Made by a program: the position numbers and the translations under genes
In this document: one piece after another, positions 8,701 through 15,987 of the stretch
Layout of the letters: every line of letters starts with the position of its first letter
Numbering within the stretch: the first letter of the stretch is position 1
Notes under the pieces: model-generated
What the model was told of the DNA's origin: nothing
The model's database searches: none
Seen by the model: the letters and a program-made list of their open reading frames with translations, nothing else
Assembly: GCA_021287065.1 (NCBI GenBank)
Contig: JAJTBE010000047.1
Coordinates: 1-34,642, forward strand
DNA length: 34,642 bases
From: Bacillota bacterium
GTDB lineage: Bacteria > Vulcanimicrobiota > JAJTBE01
Direction: 5' to 3'

Positions 8701-9493
8701 CACTCCTCTGGTTGTTGAAGGCCATGGTATTTTCTTTGGAACAGAAGATTATTACTTCTACGCAGTCAATTTCAACGGAAAGGAACTCTGGAAACTTAAA
8801 TTCGGCGGTTCCATATATTCCTCAGCCTGTACCGGTTCTGACGGCACAATTTATGTCGGCTGCAACGACGGCAATTTTTATGCCATAACTCCTGACGGCC
8901 GTGAAAAATGGTGCTATGCAGTAAGAAACAGTATCTATTCCTCACCCTCAATCGGTCCTGAAGGCAATCTTTATATTGGAGCCTGGGATAAGCATCTCTA
9001 TGCTTTAAGTCCATCCGGCAGGCTGCAGTGGAAATTCCCAACTCAGGGAAATATTGATTCTTCACCTGCTATAGATCACAACGGTAATATCTATTTTGGT
9101 TCGTATGATGGTATTGTTTACAGTCTTGAACCAAACAGCAGAATGAGGTGGAAATTCAAGACCAGAGACAAAATCTACTCTTCGCCTGCGATAGAAGGAA
9201 AACATGGTATCTTCTTCGGAAGCTATGATAATTATATCTATTGCGTATCTCTTGAAGGCAACCCCCGGTGGCGGCAGAAAACCAATTACTGGATTAAATC
9301 TTCTGCTGCTGTTGATGGCCTGGGCAATCTTTATATCGGCGGAGAAGATTTTACCCTGTATTCATTCACTCAGACCGGTGAATCACGCTGGAAACTGAAA
9401 ACAAACGGTTCCATAGAATCATCACCCTGTATTTCCAACGATGGTGTTCTGGTAGTCGGCTCCTGCGACGGATGGGTTTATGCTTTTGAATAA
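5795..9493 (+). CDS. Zinc-ribbon / Ser-Thr protein kinase / eight-blade propeller protein
   Basis: This is a 1232-residue protein. An N-terminal zinc ribbon (C3, C6, C17, C20) precedes a PknB-type kinase domain (about 58-315) with a Gly-rich loop EKGGMGAVY, Lys 87 in CAVKEM, catalytic YRDIKPAN (D188), IDFG (D206) and SPPEQY. A ~600-residue linker follows, acidic (Glu/Asp runs) and then Pro-rich. The C-terminus, from residue ~918, carries eight ~40-residue PQQ-like repeats of the pattern W-x-F...IYSSP...G-x-YIGS-D-x-YAL, enough for one closed eight-blade propeller. I see no membrane segment, unlike PknD-type kinases, so it is probably cytoplasmic. I choose TTG 5795, six bases after GGAGG and giving an MFCPECG start typical of zinc ribbons; ATG 5771 lacks a ribosome site. 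Substrate unknown. Confidence 0.88.
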   Translation: MFCPECGTNNKDNAKFCIKCGLNLWDLVEEAPEAVPAQPAKPVLKVEVGKGSVLDNRYEIIGIIEKGGMGAVYRALDTRLDNTCAVKEMRDSFEKIEYRNYAIDKFKSEALILSKLRHPNIPRVWDFFVENNRYYLVMDFVEGTNLHKILHKRSKKRCDEEEATTWAIQLCDVLSYLHRQDPPIIYRDIKPANIMVTVENRVVLIDFGIARIFTSKSKGTMIGTQGYSPPEQYRGKTDQRSDIYALGATLHHLITGKDPQLDAPFSFPPVKKLRPDISERLSSIIEKCLKFAMDERYQTADELKLALEAKIPAPPPPRSESMPAFSRGLADIEEEVEVEVEGNNLETELELDVERLPDKPPKPRASGLIQKHVRSSHKKSSAAGGTELTSELEKLLSTIGSVDINSFDEPAAAPAPVVVRKREEARPTDSELLSELFPRSGHVETSAPHAELPDEEPDFDSLDESVDDEPVPEFDEEELEEEEELEIESSDELEEEEEEEQEPELELELEMSLEPDFEEEPEPMPEPVVVKPAPEPVPVKPVEPAAPPVVQTKTAPPEPPKAAAPPKAAVAAPAPVVEPVFAPGDDFLELGAISEFDPDEDEYDEEEYEEELLLPDDSLKPDSILAFKPDAAENDLFGRLDSDDFQPVSPRSMPIAQTPPPAARHTAPFAHADIPLPSRQASTSAPRPTRDDIISAPVERKQTPPPRQAEPQPPVVSAPPVQQPVYPSVATPPVAKKSEYELEAIMGRPAEEPAELSAFSYQPQFDVVKPISIQSGSSSVAPFPEMSQTPFVVSEPRLSPFPDIAPQAPVQEKPVSAPFPSFTPEPPPVQQPVRPVQRQPEPKPVPPRAAPDVVVPPVAPVYTPPPAPVAPPPMVSAVPVPPPAQEKQILIPGWGMHRGNVYRNGKNPVARASSGKLKWRYHTNGRIYSSPITDEAGNFYIGSNDGCMYCLNSEGQEKWRFMTGSSIYATPLVVEGHGIFFGTEDYYFYAVNFNGKELWKLKFGGSIYSSACTGSDGTIYVGCNDGNFYAITPDGREKWCYAVRNSIYSSPSIGPEGNLYIGAWDKHLYALSPSGRLQWKFPTQGNIDSSPAIDHNGNIYFGSYDGIVYSLEPNSRMRWKFKTRDKIYSSPAIEGKHGIFFGSYDNYIYCVSLEGNPRWRQKTNYWIKSSAAVDGLGNLYIGGEDFTLYSFTQTGESRWKLKTNGSIESSPCISNDGVLVVGSCDGWVYAFE

Positions 9494-9591
9494 AAACGGG
9501 AGCTGAAGGGAAAAATAAATTAATCTCTATACCTTTCCATAGGTTTGGTTTTGTATATCTCTGTTAATTCTATTTTTTTTTCAGAGGATTT

Positions 9592-11370
9592 ATGAATAAA
9601 AAGAAATTGGAAACCAGGCCATATTTTTATGTTTTTATAGCATTGTCCCTGTTTTTTGCTGTGTTCTTCAGCCAGAGCATTTATGCGCAAACCCATGTTG
9701 AACACACTCTTTCTGCCAAACCGGGATTGAACGCATCTCCATCCGCATCTCCATCTGCAGCGCCTTCTGCTGTTAATGCTGAATCAGCTGCATCACCGAT
9801 TCCGGCATCACCGGCTGCTAAGTCGGGATATCCGGTTTGTGTTGGCGACAAAGAGCTTTTCAGGCTCTATTCAAGCATCGGTCCATATACCGCACAAATG
9901 CGGGCTGAAATTGCCTCGGAAAAGCTGACTGAAGTTTTTAATGATCCTGCTTCTGAACTCAATTTCTTCAGTTATGAACATAAACAATATACTTCAGTTA
10001 TTAACTATAAAACAGAGACGATTTTTACAATAACCTCGGAAGATTCTAAAGCTGTGGGTTTGCCTGTGGAGGAGTACTCCAGAAACTGCTACAGGGTTAT
10101 CCAGCTTTATTTTGCCGATTATCGTAAGAGCCGGGACAGGGAGATGGAAAAGAAGGGCATAGTTTATGCACTGGTTGCCATTTTTCTGTCTGCCGGTATG
10201 CTTGTTTTAATAAGAATCATATTTGGCTTCGCTGCTGACAATCTGCATAAAATCGGTATCAAATTCAGAGGGATTAAAATCGGCGAAACTGTGCTGCTTC
10301 CCGGCGAGCAGATAGCGTCATATCTGCTTTTTATTACTGCTTTTGCCCGCTGGATTTCCGTAATTGCGGTTTTCTATACCTGTTTAACATACATATTCGG
10401 TCTTTTCAGTCAGACCCGATCCCTGGGCTTGCAGCTTGGCGATTTAGCTGTTAAATACCTGTCTGATTTATTGAGTGGATTTATTGGCTATCTGCCGAAT
10501 CTTGTTATTATTATTTTTGCTGTTTTGTTATTGAAGGCAGCTATAGATTTTTCAAATTTCATTTTCAGCGAAATTGAACAGGGGAAAATCAAAATAAAAG
10601 GGTTTTATCCCGAATGGGTGGAACCCACTGCAAAAATTGTGAATTTTCTGCTTATTGCTCTTGCAGTATCAATAATTTTTCCTTATCTTCCAGGTTACAA
10701 TTCAAAGGCGTTTCAGGGAGTTTCCATTTTTCTCGGTGTTCTGTTTTCCCTCGGATCTTCAGGAATTGTGGCAAACATAATCGCAGGTTTTTCTCTGATT
10801 TACACAAGAGCCTTCACAGTGGGGGACAGGGTTAAAATCGGGGATGCAACCGGGGATATTATAGACAGAACCCTGCTTGTTACAAAAATAAGGACCCCCA
10901 AGAATGTTCAGATCTCCATCCCCAACAGCACTGTTATTAACTCCCATGTTATTAATTATTCCGAATATGCACGGGAAAAGAAGCTGATTCTTCATACCAC
11001 GGTTACAATCGGTTATGATGCACCCTGGCAGCAGGTTCATAAGCTCCTGATTGATGCAGCTACGGCAACAAAAAATGTGCTTCTGGAGCCGAAACCCTTT
11101 GTGCTTCAGACTTCCCTCAATGATTATCATGTAAGCTATGAAATAAATGTCTATATAGACCAGACTTCTTTAATACCTATTATTTATTCAGAACTGCATT
11201 CGCAAATTCAGGATAAGTTCAATGAAGGCGGAGTGGAGATACTTTCTCCCGGATACGCAAATCTCAGGGACGGAAATAAAACAACCATCCCGGAAAATTA
11301 TCTTTCCGACGGTTATCAGGCTCCCGGGTTTAAAATAACCGGAGGGGAGAATCCTTACAGAAACCGCTGA
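9592..11370 (+). CDS. MscS-family mechanosensitive channel with periplasmic N-domain
   Basis: This is a 592-residue membrane protein. A signal peptide (about 1-33, ending SIYAQ) and an Ala/Ser/Pro-rich spacer precede an extracytoplasmic domain of about 130 residues. Transmembrane segments then lie near 190-212, 242-270, 293-315, 348-365 and 371-400. The last contains the pore helix pattern SLGSSGIVANIIAGF, and the MscS beta domain follows (FTVGDRVKIGDATGDI and ISIPNSTVINSHVINYS). MscS channels release solutes on hypo-osmotic shock; members with extra helices and periplasmic domains may be tuned to other signals. The ATG follows AGAGGA. The upstream gap of 98 bases has no clear terminator. It converges with the DedA gene. 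Confidence 0.9.
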   Translation: MNKKKLETRPYFYVFIALSLFFAVFFSQSIYAQTHVEHTLSAKPGLNASPSASPSAAPSAVNAESAASPIPASPAAKSGYPVCVGDKELFRLYSSIGPYTAQMRAEIASEKLTEVFNDPASELNFFSYEHKQYTSVINYKTETIFTITSEDSKAVGLPVEEYSRNCYRVIQLYFADYRKSRDREMEKKGIVYALVAIFLSAGMLVLIRIIFGFAADNLHKIGIKFRGIKIGETVLLPGEQIASYLLFITAFARWISVIAVFYTCLTYIFGLFSQTRSLGLQLGDLAVKYLSDLLSGFIGYLPNLVIIIFAVLLLKAAIDFSNFIFSEIEQGKIKIKGFYPEWVEPTAKIVNFLLIALAVSIIFPYLPGYNSKAFQGVSIFLGVLFSLGSSGIVANIIAGFSLIYTRAFTVGDRVKIGDATGDIIDRTLLVTKIRTPKNVQISIPNSTVINSHVINYSEYAREKKLILHTTVTIGYDAPWQQVHKLLIDAATATKNVLLEPKPFVLQTSLNDYHVSYEINVYIDQTSLIPIIYSELHSQIQDKFNEGGVEILSPGYANLRDGNKTTIPENYLSDGYQAPGFKITGGENPYRNR

Positions 11371-11417
11371 ATGGATGGCTGATAAAAACCTGATTCGATA
11401 GATTGCCCTGAAGTTTG

Positions 11418-12113
11418 TTAGCCTTCTTCGCCTGCTGTTTTCAGTGCTGTTGAATTATCTTTGCTTTTTTTGTTTTTCTCTTCCTTTTTGTGCTTCAGAT
11501 ACTCTACTATTCCGGGCACAACAGATATGAGAATAATTGCCATAATCACCAGAGTGAAGTTGTGCTGAACTGCCGGAAGGTTTCCGAAGAAATAACCGAC
11601 TGTTACAAACAATCCGATCCAAAGGACACTTCCGAGCATGCTGAATGACAGAAAAGTCAGATACGTCATCTTTCCAATGCCTGCCACAAAGGGGGCGAAG
11701 GTGCGGATTATAGGCATGAAACGGGCAATGATGATGGTTTTTTTGCCGTGTTTATCATAAAAGCCCTGGGTTTTATCCAGATATTCTTTTTTAAAGAAAA
11801 GCGATTTTTCCTGATTAAATACTTTGGGACCCACAAAACGTCCGATCCAGTAGTTGGTGGAATCTCCTATGACTGCAGCTGACCAGAGCATTATATAGAT
11901 ATAGTTGAGTTTCAGCATTCCTTTGGCTGCAAGAGCACCTGCCGCAAACAAAAGTGAATCGCCCGGAAGGAAAGGTGTGGCAACCAGTCCTGTCTCACAG
12001 AAAATGATTAAGAATAGTATCCAGTGCGTCCACATTCCATACTGTGTGCACAAAGCAAAAAGATGCTTGTCGATATGCAGGATAAAATCCAGCAATCCTT
12101 TGATGGCTTCCAT
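11418..12113 (-). CDS. DedA family membrane protein
   Basis: This is a 231-residue integral membrane protein with the DedA (SNARE-associated, VTT) pattern: an N-terminal re-entrant region with FLPGDSLLFAAGALAAKG, then YWIGRFVGPKVF, and the conserved arginine motif ARFMPIIRTFAPFVAGIGKMTY. Two or three hydrophobic helices and a Lys/Glu-rich cytoplasmic tail follow. DedA proteins are lipid scramblases or flippases, some recycling undecaprenyl phosphate or polar lipids; the exact lipid is not evident. ATG 12113 follows AAGGAG on the minus strand. A promoter-like pair lies at 12182-12210 and the gene is monocistronic. Confidence 0.9.
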   Translation of the reverse strand: MEAIKGLLDFILHIDKHLFALCTQYGMWTHWILFLIIFCETGLVATPFLPGDSLLFAAGALAAKGMLKLNYIYIMLWSAAVIGDSTNYWIGRFVGPKVFNQEKSLFFKKEYLDKTQGFYDKHGKKTIIIARFMPIIRTFAPFVAGIGKMTYLTFLSFSMLGSVLWIGLFVTVGYFFGNLPAVQHNFTLVIMAIILISVVPGIVEYLKHKKEEKNKKSKDNSTALKTAGEEG

Positions 12114-12181
12114 TAAAAAACTCCTTAAAAGCTCATTTGAGCAGGCTGAAAATCCTTTGACTTACCTTTGGCATTCCTGAA

Positions 12182-12210
12182 ATGATAGCATATTTTCTTT
12201 CTGAAAACAA
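12182..12210 (-). promoter_or_regulatory. Predicted sigma70 promoter of the DedA gene
   Basis: Read on the minus strand, TTGTTT (12210-12205) and TATCAT (12187-12182) are separated by exactly 17 bases. The first transcribed base would be near 12175, about 60 bases before the DedA ATG. It is divergent from the riboswitch promoter 27 bases away. Confidence 0.5.
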
Positions 12211-12236
12211 TTATTTTTTTACTTCGTTATTTAGCC

Positions 12237-12265
12237 TTGTCCGAAGGGGCGGATTGCGGTATAAT
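12237..12265 (+). promoter_or_regulatory. Predicted sigma70 promoter of the riboswitch transcript
   Basis: TTGTCC (12237-12242), a 17-base spacer and a perfect TATAAT (12260-12265) lie just upstream of the cobalamin aptamer. Transcription would start near 12272, so the full aptamer would be in the leader RNA. This is one of the best promoter matches in the window. Confidence 0.6.
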
Positions 12266-12297
12266 TCCATTAACAATTACATTATGATGCTTATCCT

Positions 12298-12510
12298 GAA
12301 TTAGGGAAATCGGTGAAAAGCCGATGCGGTACCCGCCGCTGTGAATGGGGAGTCATCCGGCAGTATGCCACTTCGTGAGAGGGAAGGCGCCGGAAGGTGA
12401 AGATCCATGAGCCAGAAAACCTGTTGGGAAAGCGCACCTGTGTATGGACTCCGGGTAAGGGTCCGAGGTGGTATATCAGCGCCTCGAACCATCCGGGTCG
12501 GGGTTTTTTG
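12298..12510 (+). promoter_or_regulatory. Cobalamin riboswitch (aptamer about 12298-12440 plus expression platform)
   Basis: The conserved elements occur in order: GGGAA then GGTGAAAAGCC (12304-12322), GCGGTACCCGCCGCTGTGAA (12326-12345), GGGGAGTC, GCCACTT (12367-12373), GAGGGAAGG, and a B12 box AGCCAGAAAACCTGTT (12410-12425). These are diagnostic of the adenosyl/methyl-cobalamin aptamer, which turns expression off when B12 is plentiful. Downstream, GGTCCGAGG (12460-12468) can pair with CCTCGAACC (12482-12490) apart from one mismatch. CATCC (12490-12494) could pair with GGATG (12517-12521) across the ribosome-binding site, which would suit translational control. The TTTTTT at 12504-12509 is 13 bases from the hairpin, so a classic terminator is not obvious. 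It controls the unknown gene at 12526 and the binding protein at 13447. Confidence 0.93.
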
Positions 12511-12525
12511 ATAGGAGGATGAAAA

Positions 12526-13410
12526 GTGCTCTTCTGGAAAAAGCCAAAACAGGAACCCCGTGAGGACAGTCTTACTGTCACCATAGAACAACTTGATAAT
12601 ATTCTGACTCTTCTGCGCTATTGGTATGGTGTTGAAGCTGACCACTGGATCAACTCTGAAGCCAGCAGATATACTCTTGTTATGAGCATATCAGGCTTTC
12701 GTAAAAAAGGTGATATGCGCCGGCTTCATGATTATTTTGCAGAGGCGGTCAGTGAAGCGAAAAAGCTCAAAGAGAGCGACGACCCCATCGAACAGCTCGA
12801 TTATATCGGAACATACGGAGATTTTCTGCATGCTCAGGTTAATGTTACGGAAGCTCCGAAGGGAACCGGCAAATCCGATATACTTGAGATAAGAAAAATG
12901 GTAACTTCCTGCCGGGTCCATTATCCGATAAACAACTGGTTCTTTTATACCGACGAAAAACAGTATCATCAGTGTGATGTAAAAGTCGGTCTTATATTCG
13001 AAGCTTTTGGAGAAGGCGGACAGAAAAACGGGGTAATGCTGACCACAAAAATTATTGGTGAACATTATCTTGAACTGATGGAAATGGAATCCACCCATAA
13101 GAAGTTTGGCAGCGACATTAAGTTTCTGAAAGAAGGGCTTGATGTCCTCGAAGAGATTGATAACAGGATTGCTGAAAAATACAGGCTTGGCAAGAGGCCT
13201 GAAAGATATTCGCCCCGAACTTCCGACTGGTTTGTCTTTGAATGTGCCAGCGAAGACGAAGCTCTTATCTTTCAGGGAGTCAATGAAACTCTCGGCATAG
13301 AGAGTTTTATGGCAGGTAAAAAGGTTGAGTTCAAAATGGAGGAATTTGATATTCCGGGGCTGATTTCTTACCTCAGGGTAGGCTTGCCCCACTACATATT
13401 CACTCCATAG
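12526..13410 (+). CDS. Conserved-looking protein of unknown function under cobalamin riboswitch control
   Basis: I do not recognise this 294-residue protein. It has no signal peptide or membrane segment and looks cytosolic. Visible features are a Lys-rich start (LFWKKPKQEP), a hydrophobic/aromatic core (LLRYWYGVEADHW), a charged helical region at ~60-90, a segment with HYPINNWFFY and YHQCDV, and a hydrophobic C-terminus ending in HYIFTP. No nucleotide-binding, radical SAM or known B12-binding motif is seen. The start is GTG 12526, seven bases after AGGAGG (12513-12518); the ATG at 12520 is out of frame. It is the first gene behind the riboswitch and 36 bases upstream of a BtuF-like protein, so it should be made when cobalamin is scarce. 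A role in B12 use, salvage or a B12-independent substitute is inference. Confidence 0.8.
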   Translation: MLFWKKPKQEPREDSLTVTIEQLDNILTLLRYWYGVEADHWINSEASRYTLVMSISGFRKKGDMRRLHDYFAEAVSEAKKLKESDDPIEQLDYIGTYGDFLHAQVNVTEAPKGTGKSDILEIRKMVTSCRVHYPINNWFFYTDEKQYHQCDVKVGLIFEAFGEGGQKNGVMLTTKIIGEHYLELMEMESTHKKFGSDIKFLKEGLDVLEEIDNRIAEKYRLGKRPERYSPRTSDWFVFECASEDEALIFQGVNETLGIESFMAGKKVEFKMEEFDIPGLISYLRVGLPHYIFTP

Positions 13411-13446
13411 GAACGGTCCGGTTTCAGCACCTTATGGTGATTATAA

Positions 13447-14373
13447 ATGAGCAGCTTTTTGCGTAAAAACAGAATCGTGAATATGGGGATCTTCCGGATT
13501 GCCCTGATTATCATTGTCTGTTTCTGTTTCCGCATAAATGTTTTTGCATCCGATTACCCTATGACTGTTACCGACAAATCAGGAAAGCAACTGACCCTTA
13601 ACAGCTCCCCGTCAAGAATAATCACCATAGGTCCCAGCGTAACCGAGGTCGTTTTTTCCCTTGTGCCTGAAGAACGGATAATCGGAGTTTCTTCTTCAAG
13701 CAATTTTCCCCCCGGTGTGGAAAAAAAGGAAAAAATAGGGGATATATACCTGAACTATGAAAAAATAGTAGCACTCAAGCCTGATCTTGTTGTGGTGGAA
13801 ACTTCACTGTATCCGAGGCTTCCTGAAAAACTGCGAAGTCTTGGTATTAACACCCTGGCTATCCAGTCGGACACATATGAGCATTTTATGGATTCGCTCC
13901 TTCTCACCGGAAAAGTTCTGGGACAACAGGCAAAATCCAGAACTTTGCTTGTAAAACTTCAGAAAAATATGAATCTTATTTCCGGGAGAATCAAGAATGT
14001 GCCTGCCACAAAAAGACCTAAGGTCTTTATTGAAATATGGAACAGCCCTCTTATGACCGCAGGATCGGGAACATTTATCAATTATGTAATCGAACAGGCA
14101 GGGGGAGTAAACATAGCCTCGGATCTCAGAGGCTACCCCCAGATAAATGTTGAAACACTCCTGATTAGAAACCCTGATGTAGTTATTCTTACCACATCAA
14201 AAAGGGAAGATTTTATGAACGGCAGATACTGGAAGCATATTAACGCCGTTAAATACGGCAGGGTTTACAACATCAATCCCGATATACTCGTCCGCCCCAC
14301 CCTCAGGCTTTACGAAGGCTGCAGAACCGTTTACAACTGGCTTTATCCCGATATGAGCATTTCAATAAGATAG
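13447..14373 (+). CDS. BtuF-like periplasmic ABC transporter substrate-binding protein
   Basis: This is a 308-residue class III (helical-backbone) binding protein of the PF01497 type. An N-terminal signal peptide has a hydrophobic core IALIIIVCFCF and probable cleavage after VFA near residue 35; no lipobox cysteine is evident. The first lobe has RIITIGPSVTEVVFSL and the typical KIGDIYLNYEKIVALKPDLVV. The second has TAGSGTFINYVIEQAGG and NPDVVILTT. Family members bind cobalamin, haem or ferric siderophores. The cobalamin riboswitch upstream argues for cobalamin or a precursor. Neither the permease (BtuC) nor the ATPase (BtuD) is in the window, so they must be elsewhere. ATG 13447 has a weak ribosome site; ATG 13483 would still leave a signal peptide. 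A strong hairpin closes the unit. Confidence 0.85.
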   Translation: MSSFLRKNRIVNMGIFRIALIIIVCFCFRINVFASDYPMTVTDKSGKQLTLNSSPSRIITIGPSVTEVVFSLVPEERIIGVSSSSNFPPGVEKKEKIGDIYLNYEKIVALKPDLVVVETSLYPRLPEKLRSLGINTLAIQSDTYEHFMDSLLLTGKVLGQQAKSRTLLVKLQKNMNLISGRIKNVPATKRPKVFIEIWNSPLMTAGSGTFINYVIEQAGGVNIASDLRGYPQINVETLLIRNPDVVILTTSKREDFMNGRYWKHINAVKYGRVYNINPDILVRPTLRLYEGCRTVYNWLYPDMSISIR

Positions 14374-14405
14374 TTTTTTTACATAAATTCCGCATTAAAA
14401 GCAAA

Positions 14406-14444
14406 AGAGGCTTTCCCATAATCTCAATGACTGGGAAAGCCTCT
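14406..14444. terminator. Strong bidirectional terminator hairpin
   Basis: AGAGGCTTTCCCA (14406-14418) and TGGGAAAGCCTCT (14432-14444) form a perfect 13-bp stem with a 13-base loop. It lies between the convergent binding-protein gene (stop 14373) and response-regulator gene (stop 14459). GTTATTTATT follows on the plus strand and CTTTTGC on the minus strand, so it may serve both, though neither T-run is long. Confidence 0.8.
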
Positions 14445-14458
14445 GTTATTTATTCCGG

Positions 14459-15115
14459 TTAATCGAGCTGGCCCTTCATCTTCTTGTTGACTCTGACCAG
14501 ACCCATCTGTGCGGGGAGAAACCCCGGATCCATAACCAGGGAAGCTTCATAATGCTTCTTCGCTTCAGCCAGATCGCTCTGGATTTCAAGAAGCGCTCCT
14601 ATAAGCTGATGAGGTTCCGCTTTCAGGGGGTCCATTCCTATGGCTTTTTTAAGCTCATCCATCGCACTCTTAAACTCTTTTTTGCCGATAAGCTGCCTTG
14701 CGTATTTGACATGTGCCTCGTATGTATCGATATTTTCAGGAATAAGCTCTTTCCTGCTGAGAATTTCTTCCACTTTCTCCTGAATTTCCTTGGGTGTGAA
14801 AGGTTTCTGCATAAAATCGGCAGCACCGTTTTTCATAGCATCCACAGCTACATCAACTGTACCGTGTGCGCTGACGACAACTATGGGAGTCTCTTTGTCC
14901 TTATCTCGTGCAAGTTTCAGAAATTCCATGCCATTCATTCCCTGCATTTTCAGATCAAGGAATACCAGATCATATTTGTCCGGTGCAAATTTCTGAAGTG
15001 CTTCTTCGCCGTTGATTGCTTCCTCGACTTCCATATCCATAAACTTCAGGCATTTAGTGAGTGTAAGCCTGATGTTTTTTTCGTCGTCTATAACAAGTAT
15101 CTTTCCTCTGCTCAT
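14459..15115 (-). CDS. Response regulator with C-terminal TPR domain
   Basis: This is a 218-residue protein. The receiver domain (1-120) is complete: acidic pair D10/D11, phosphoacceptor D54 in LVFLDLKM, S82 in VVVSAHG and K104 in FMQKPF. In place of a DNA-binding domain, residues ~130-210 form at least two tetratricopeptide-like helices pairs (YARQLIGKKEFKSAMDELKK and LAEAKKHYEASLVMDPGFLP). The output is therefore probably a protein-protein interaction. No cognate histidine kinase is adjacent; the only kinase-like protein in the window (30599-31858) is far away and lacks its histidine. The start is 56 bases after the SprT-like gene's stop, so the two may share a transcript. Confidence 0.9.
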   Translation of the reverse strand: MSRGKILVIDDEKNIRLTLTKCLKFMDMEVEEAINGEEALQKFAPDKYDLVFLDLKMQGMNGMEFLKLARDKDKETPIVVVSAHGTVDVAVDAMKNGAADFMQKPFTPKEIQEKVEEILSRKELIPENIDTYEAHVKYARQLIGKKEFKSAMDELKKAIGMDPLKAEPHQLIGALLEIQSDLAEAKKHYEASLVMDPGFLPAQMGLVRVNKKMKGQLD

Positions 15116-15171
15116 ATCATTCCTCCGATGGAGTCCTTCTGATAATTTCTATTGTTGGTTTGGTTTTCCTG

Positions 15172-15882
15172 TTACTTTCCTGAAGACAGGGTCAGACTTT
15201 CGAGAGGTACATAAAATTTTGAATATCTTTTGCCTTCACCGTCGATATATGTGCCTCTTCCGTCTTTTACCATCACTGTAGCCCGTTTTGTTATTCTGTA
15301 AACAACGCCGGTTTTTACCCTGTCGTTGTATTCAAATTTCACTTTATCTCCGGGTTTGATGTTGCAAACTCTTGTCCGTTTGGCTACAGTGAGTTCGTGC
15401 TTTACATGGGTATGTCCGAAAAGATCCGCTGCAAAAGTTTTGAATCTCTGGCTGCTGCAAGCGGAATCACCATATTTTATCATCTCATAAAGATGAATGA
15501 ATTCGTGTTCGAGAATTCTGAGAGCCGCTTCAAGTCTGCTGCGGCATATAAGACCATTCACCCTGGCTTCGTCATCGGCTTTATTAAACGCCTGAAAAAG
15601 TAAATACGAGGAAAGAGTTATTTCGTATTCTGTTAATTTTCCAATCCTCTTTTTGGTTGTTTTGCCGCCTGCGCTTGTCATTCGGTTCGAAAGCCTGAAA
15701 GTTATTATCTCCCTGTCTTTTTTCTCTTCAAAGTGACTGGTAAAAAAACCATGAAAGAAATGGGTATCATAAATCTCGAAAATAGCTCTCAGATCTTTAC
15801 CGGATATAGCTTCGAAATTCTCGTTCCTGATATTGGGAGTTTCAGTAACAATCCGGTTGTATATTTTTTCCTGCAATTGCAT
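15172..15882 (-). CDS. SprT-like zinc metallopeptidase with C-terminal SH3/KOW-like domain
   Basis: This is a 236-residue protein. Residues ~25-165 show the SprT-like fold: an EIYDTHFFHGFF helix, strands with ITFRLS and YEITLSS, the zinc/catalytic EHEFIH (H126, E127, H130), and a later helix FKTFAADLFGHTHVKHE carrying a third ligand. After residue 170, GDKVKFEYNDRVKTGVVYRI begins a small KOW/SH3-like beta barrel of the kind seen in DNA- or RNA-binding proteins. SprT/SPRTN relatives cleave DNA-bound proteins in crosslink repair, although many bacterial members are uncharacterised. A near-consensus promoter (15917-15945) lies just upstream. The ribosome site is weak (GAGATAATACG before ATG). 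Confidence 0.75.
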   Translation of the reverse strand: MQLQEKIYNRIVTETPNIRNENFEAISGKDLRAIFEIYDTHFFHGFFTSHFEEKKDREIITFRLSNRMTSAGGKTTKKRIGKLTEYEITLSSYLLFQAFNKADDEARVNGLICRSRLEAALRILEHEFIHLYEMIKYGDSACSSQRFKTFAADLFGHTHVKHELTVAKRTRVCNIKPGDKVKFEYNDRVKTGVVYRITKRATVMVKDGRGTYIDGEGKRYSKFYVPLESLTLSSGK

Positions 15883-15916
15883 CGTATTATCTCAACCTGA
15901 ATGGTCTATGGACACT

Positions 15917-15945
15917 ATAATATTCCCGCCGGTTAATTCTGTCAA
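15917..15945 (-). promoter_or_regulatory. Predicted sigma70 promoter of the SprT-like gene
   Basis: On the minus strand a perfect TTGACA (15945-15940), a 17-base spacer and TATTAT (15922-15917) are present. Transcription would begin near 15910, about 28 bases before the ATG at 15882, and could continue into the response-regulator gene. Confidence 0.6.
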
Positions 15946-15987
15946 TAGTGGTTTTTCAAACGGAAATATGCAAAAAATCCACACTGA

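Noticed and set aside
12460-12509. Classic intrinsic terminator in the riboswitch
   Set aside because: The stem is imperfect and separated from the T6 run by 13 bases, so a canonical terminator is not supported.
12291-12645. Minus-strand frames across the riboswitch
   Set aside because: They overlap the conserved aptamer and the start of the unknown gene, have no ribosome site and no recognisable protein features.
14552-15142. Plus-strand frame of 196 codons opposite the response regulator
   Set aside because: The response regulator on the minus strand has complete receiver motifs, and the plus-strand product has Phe/Cys-rich composition typical of antisense shadows.
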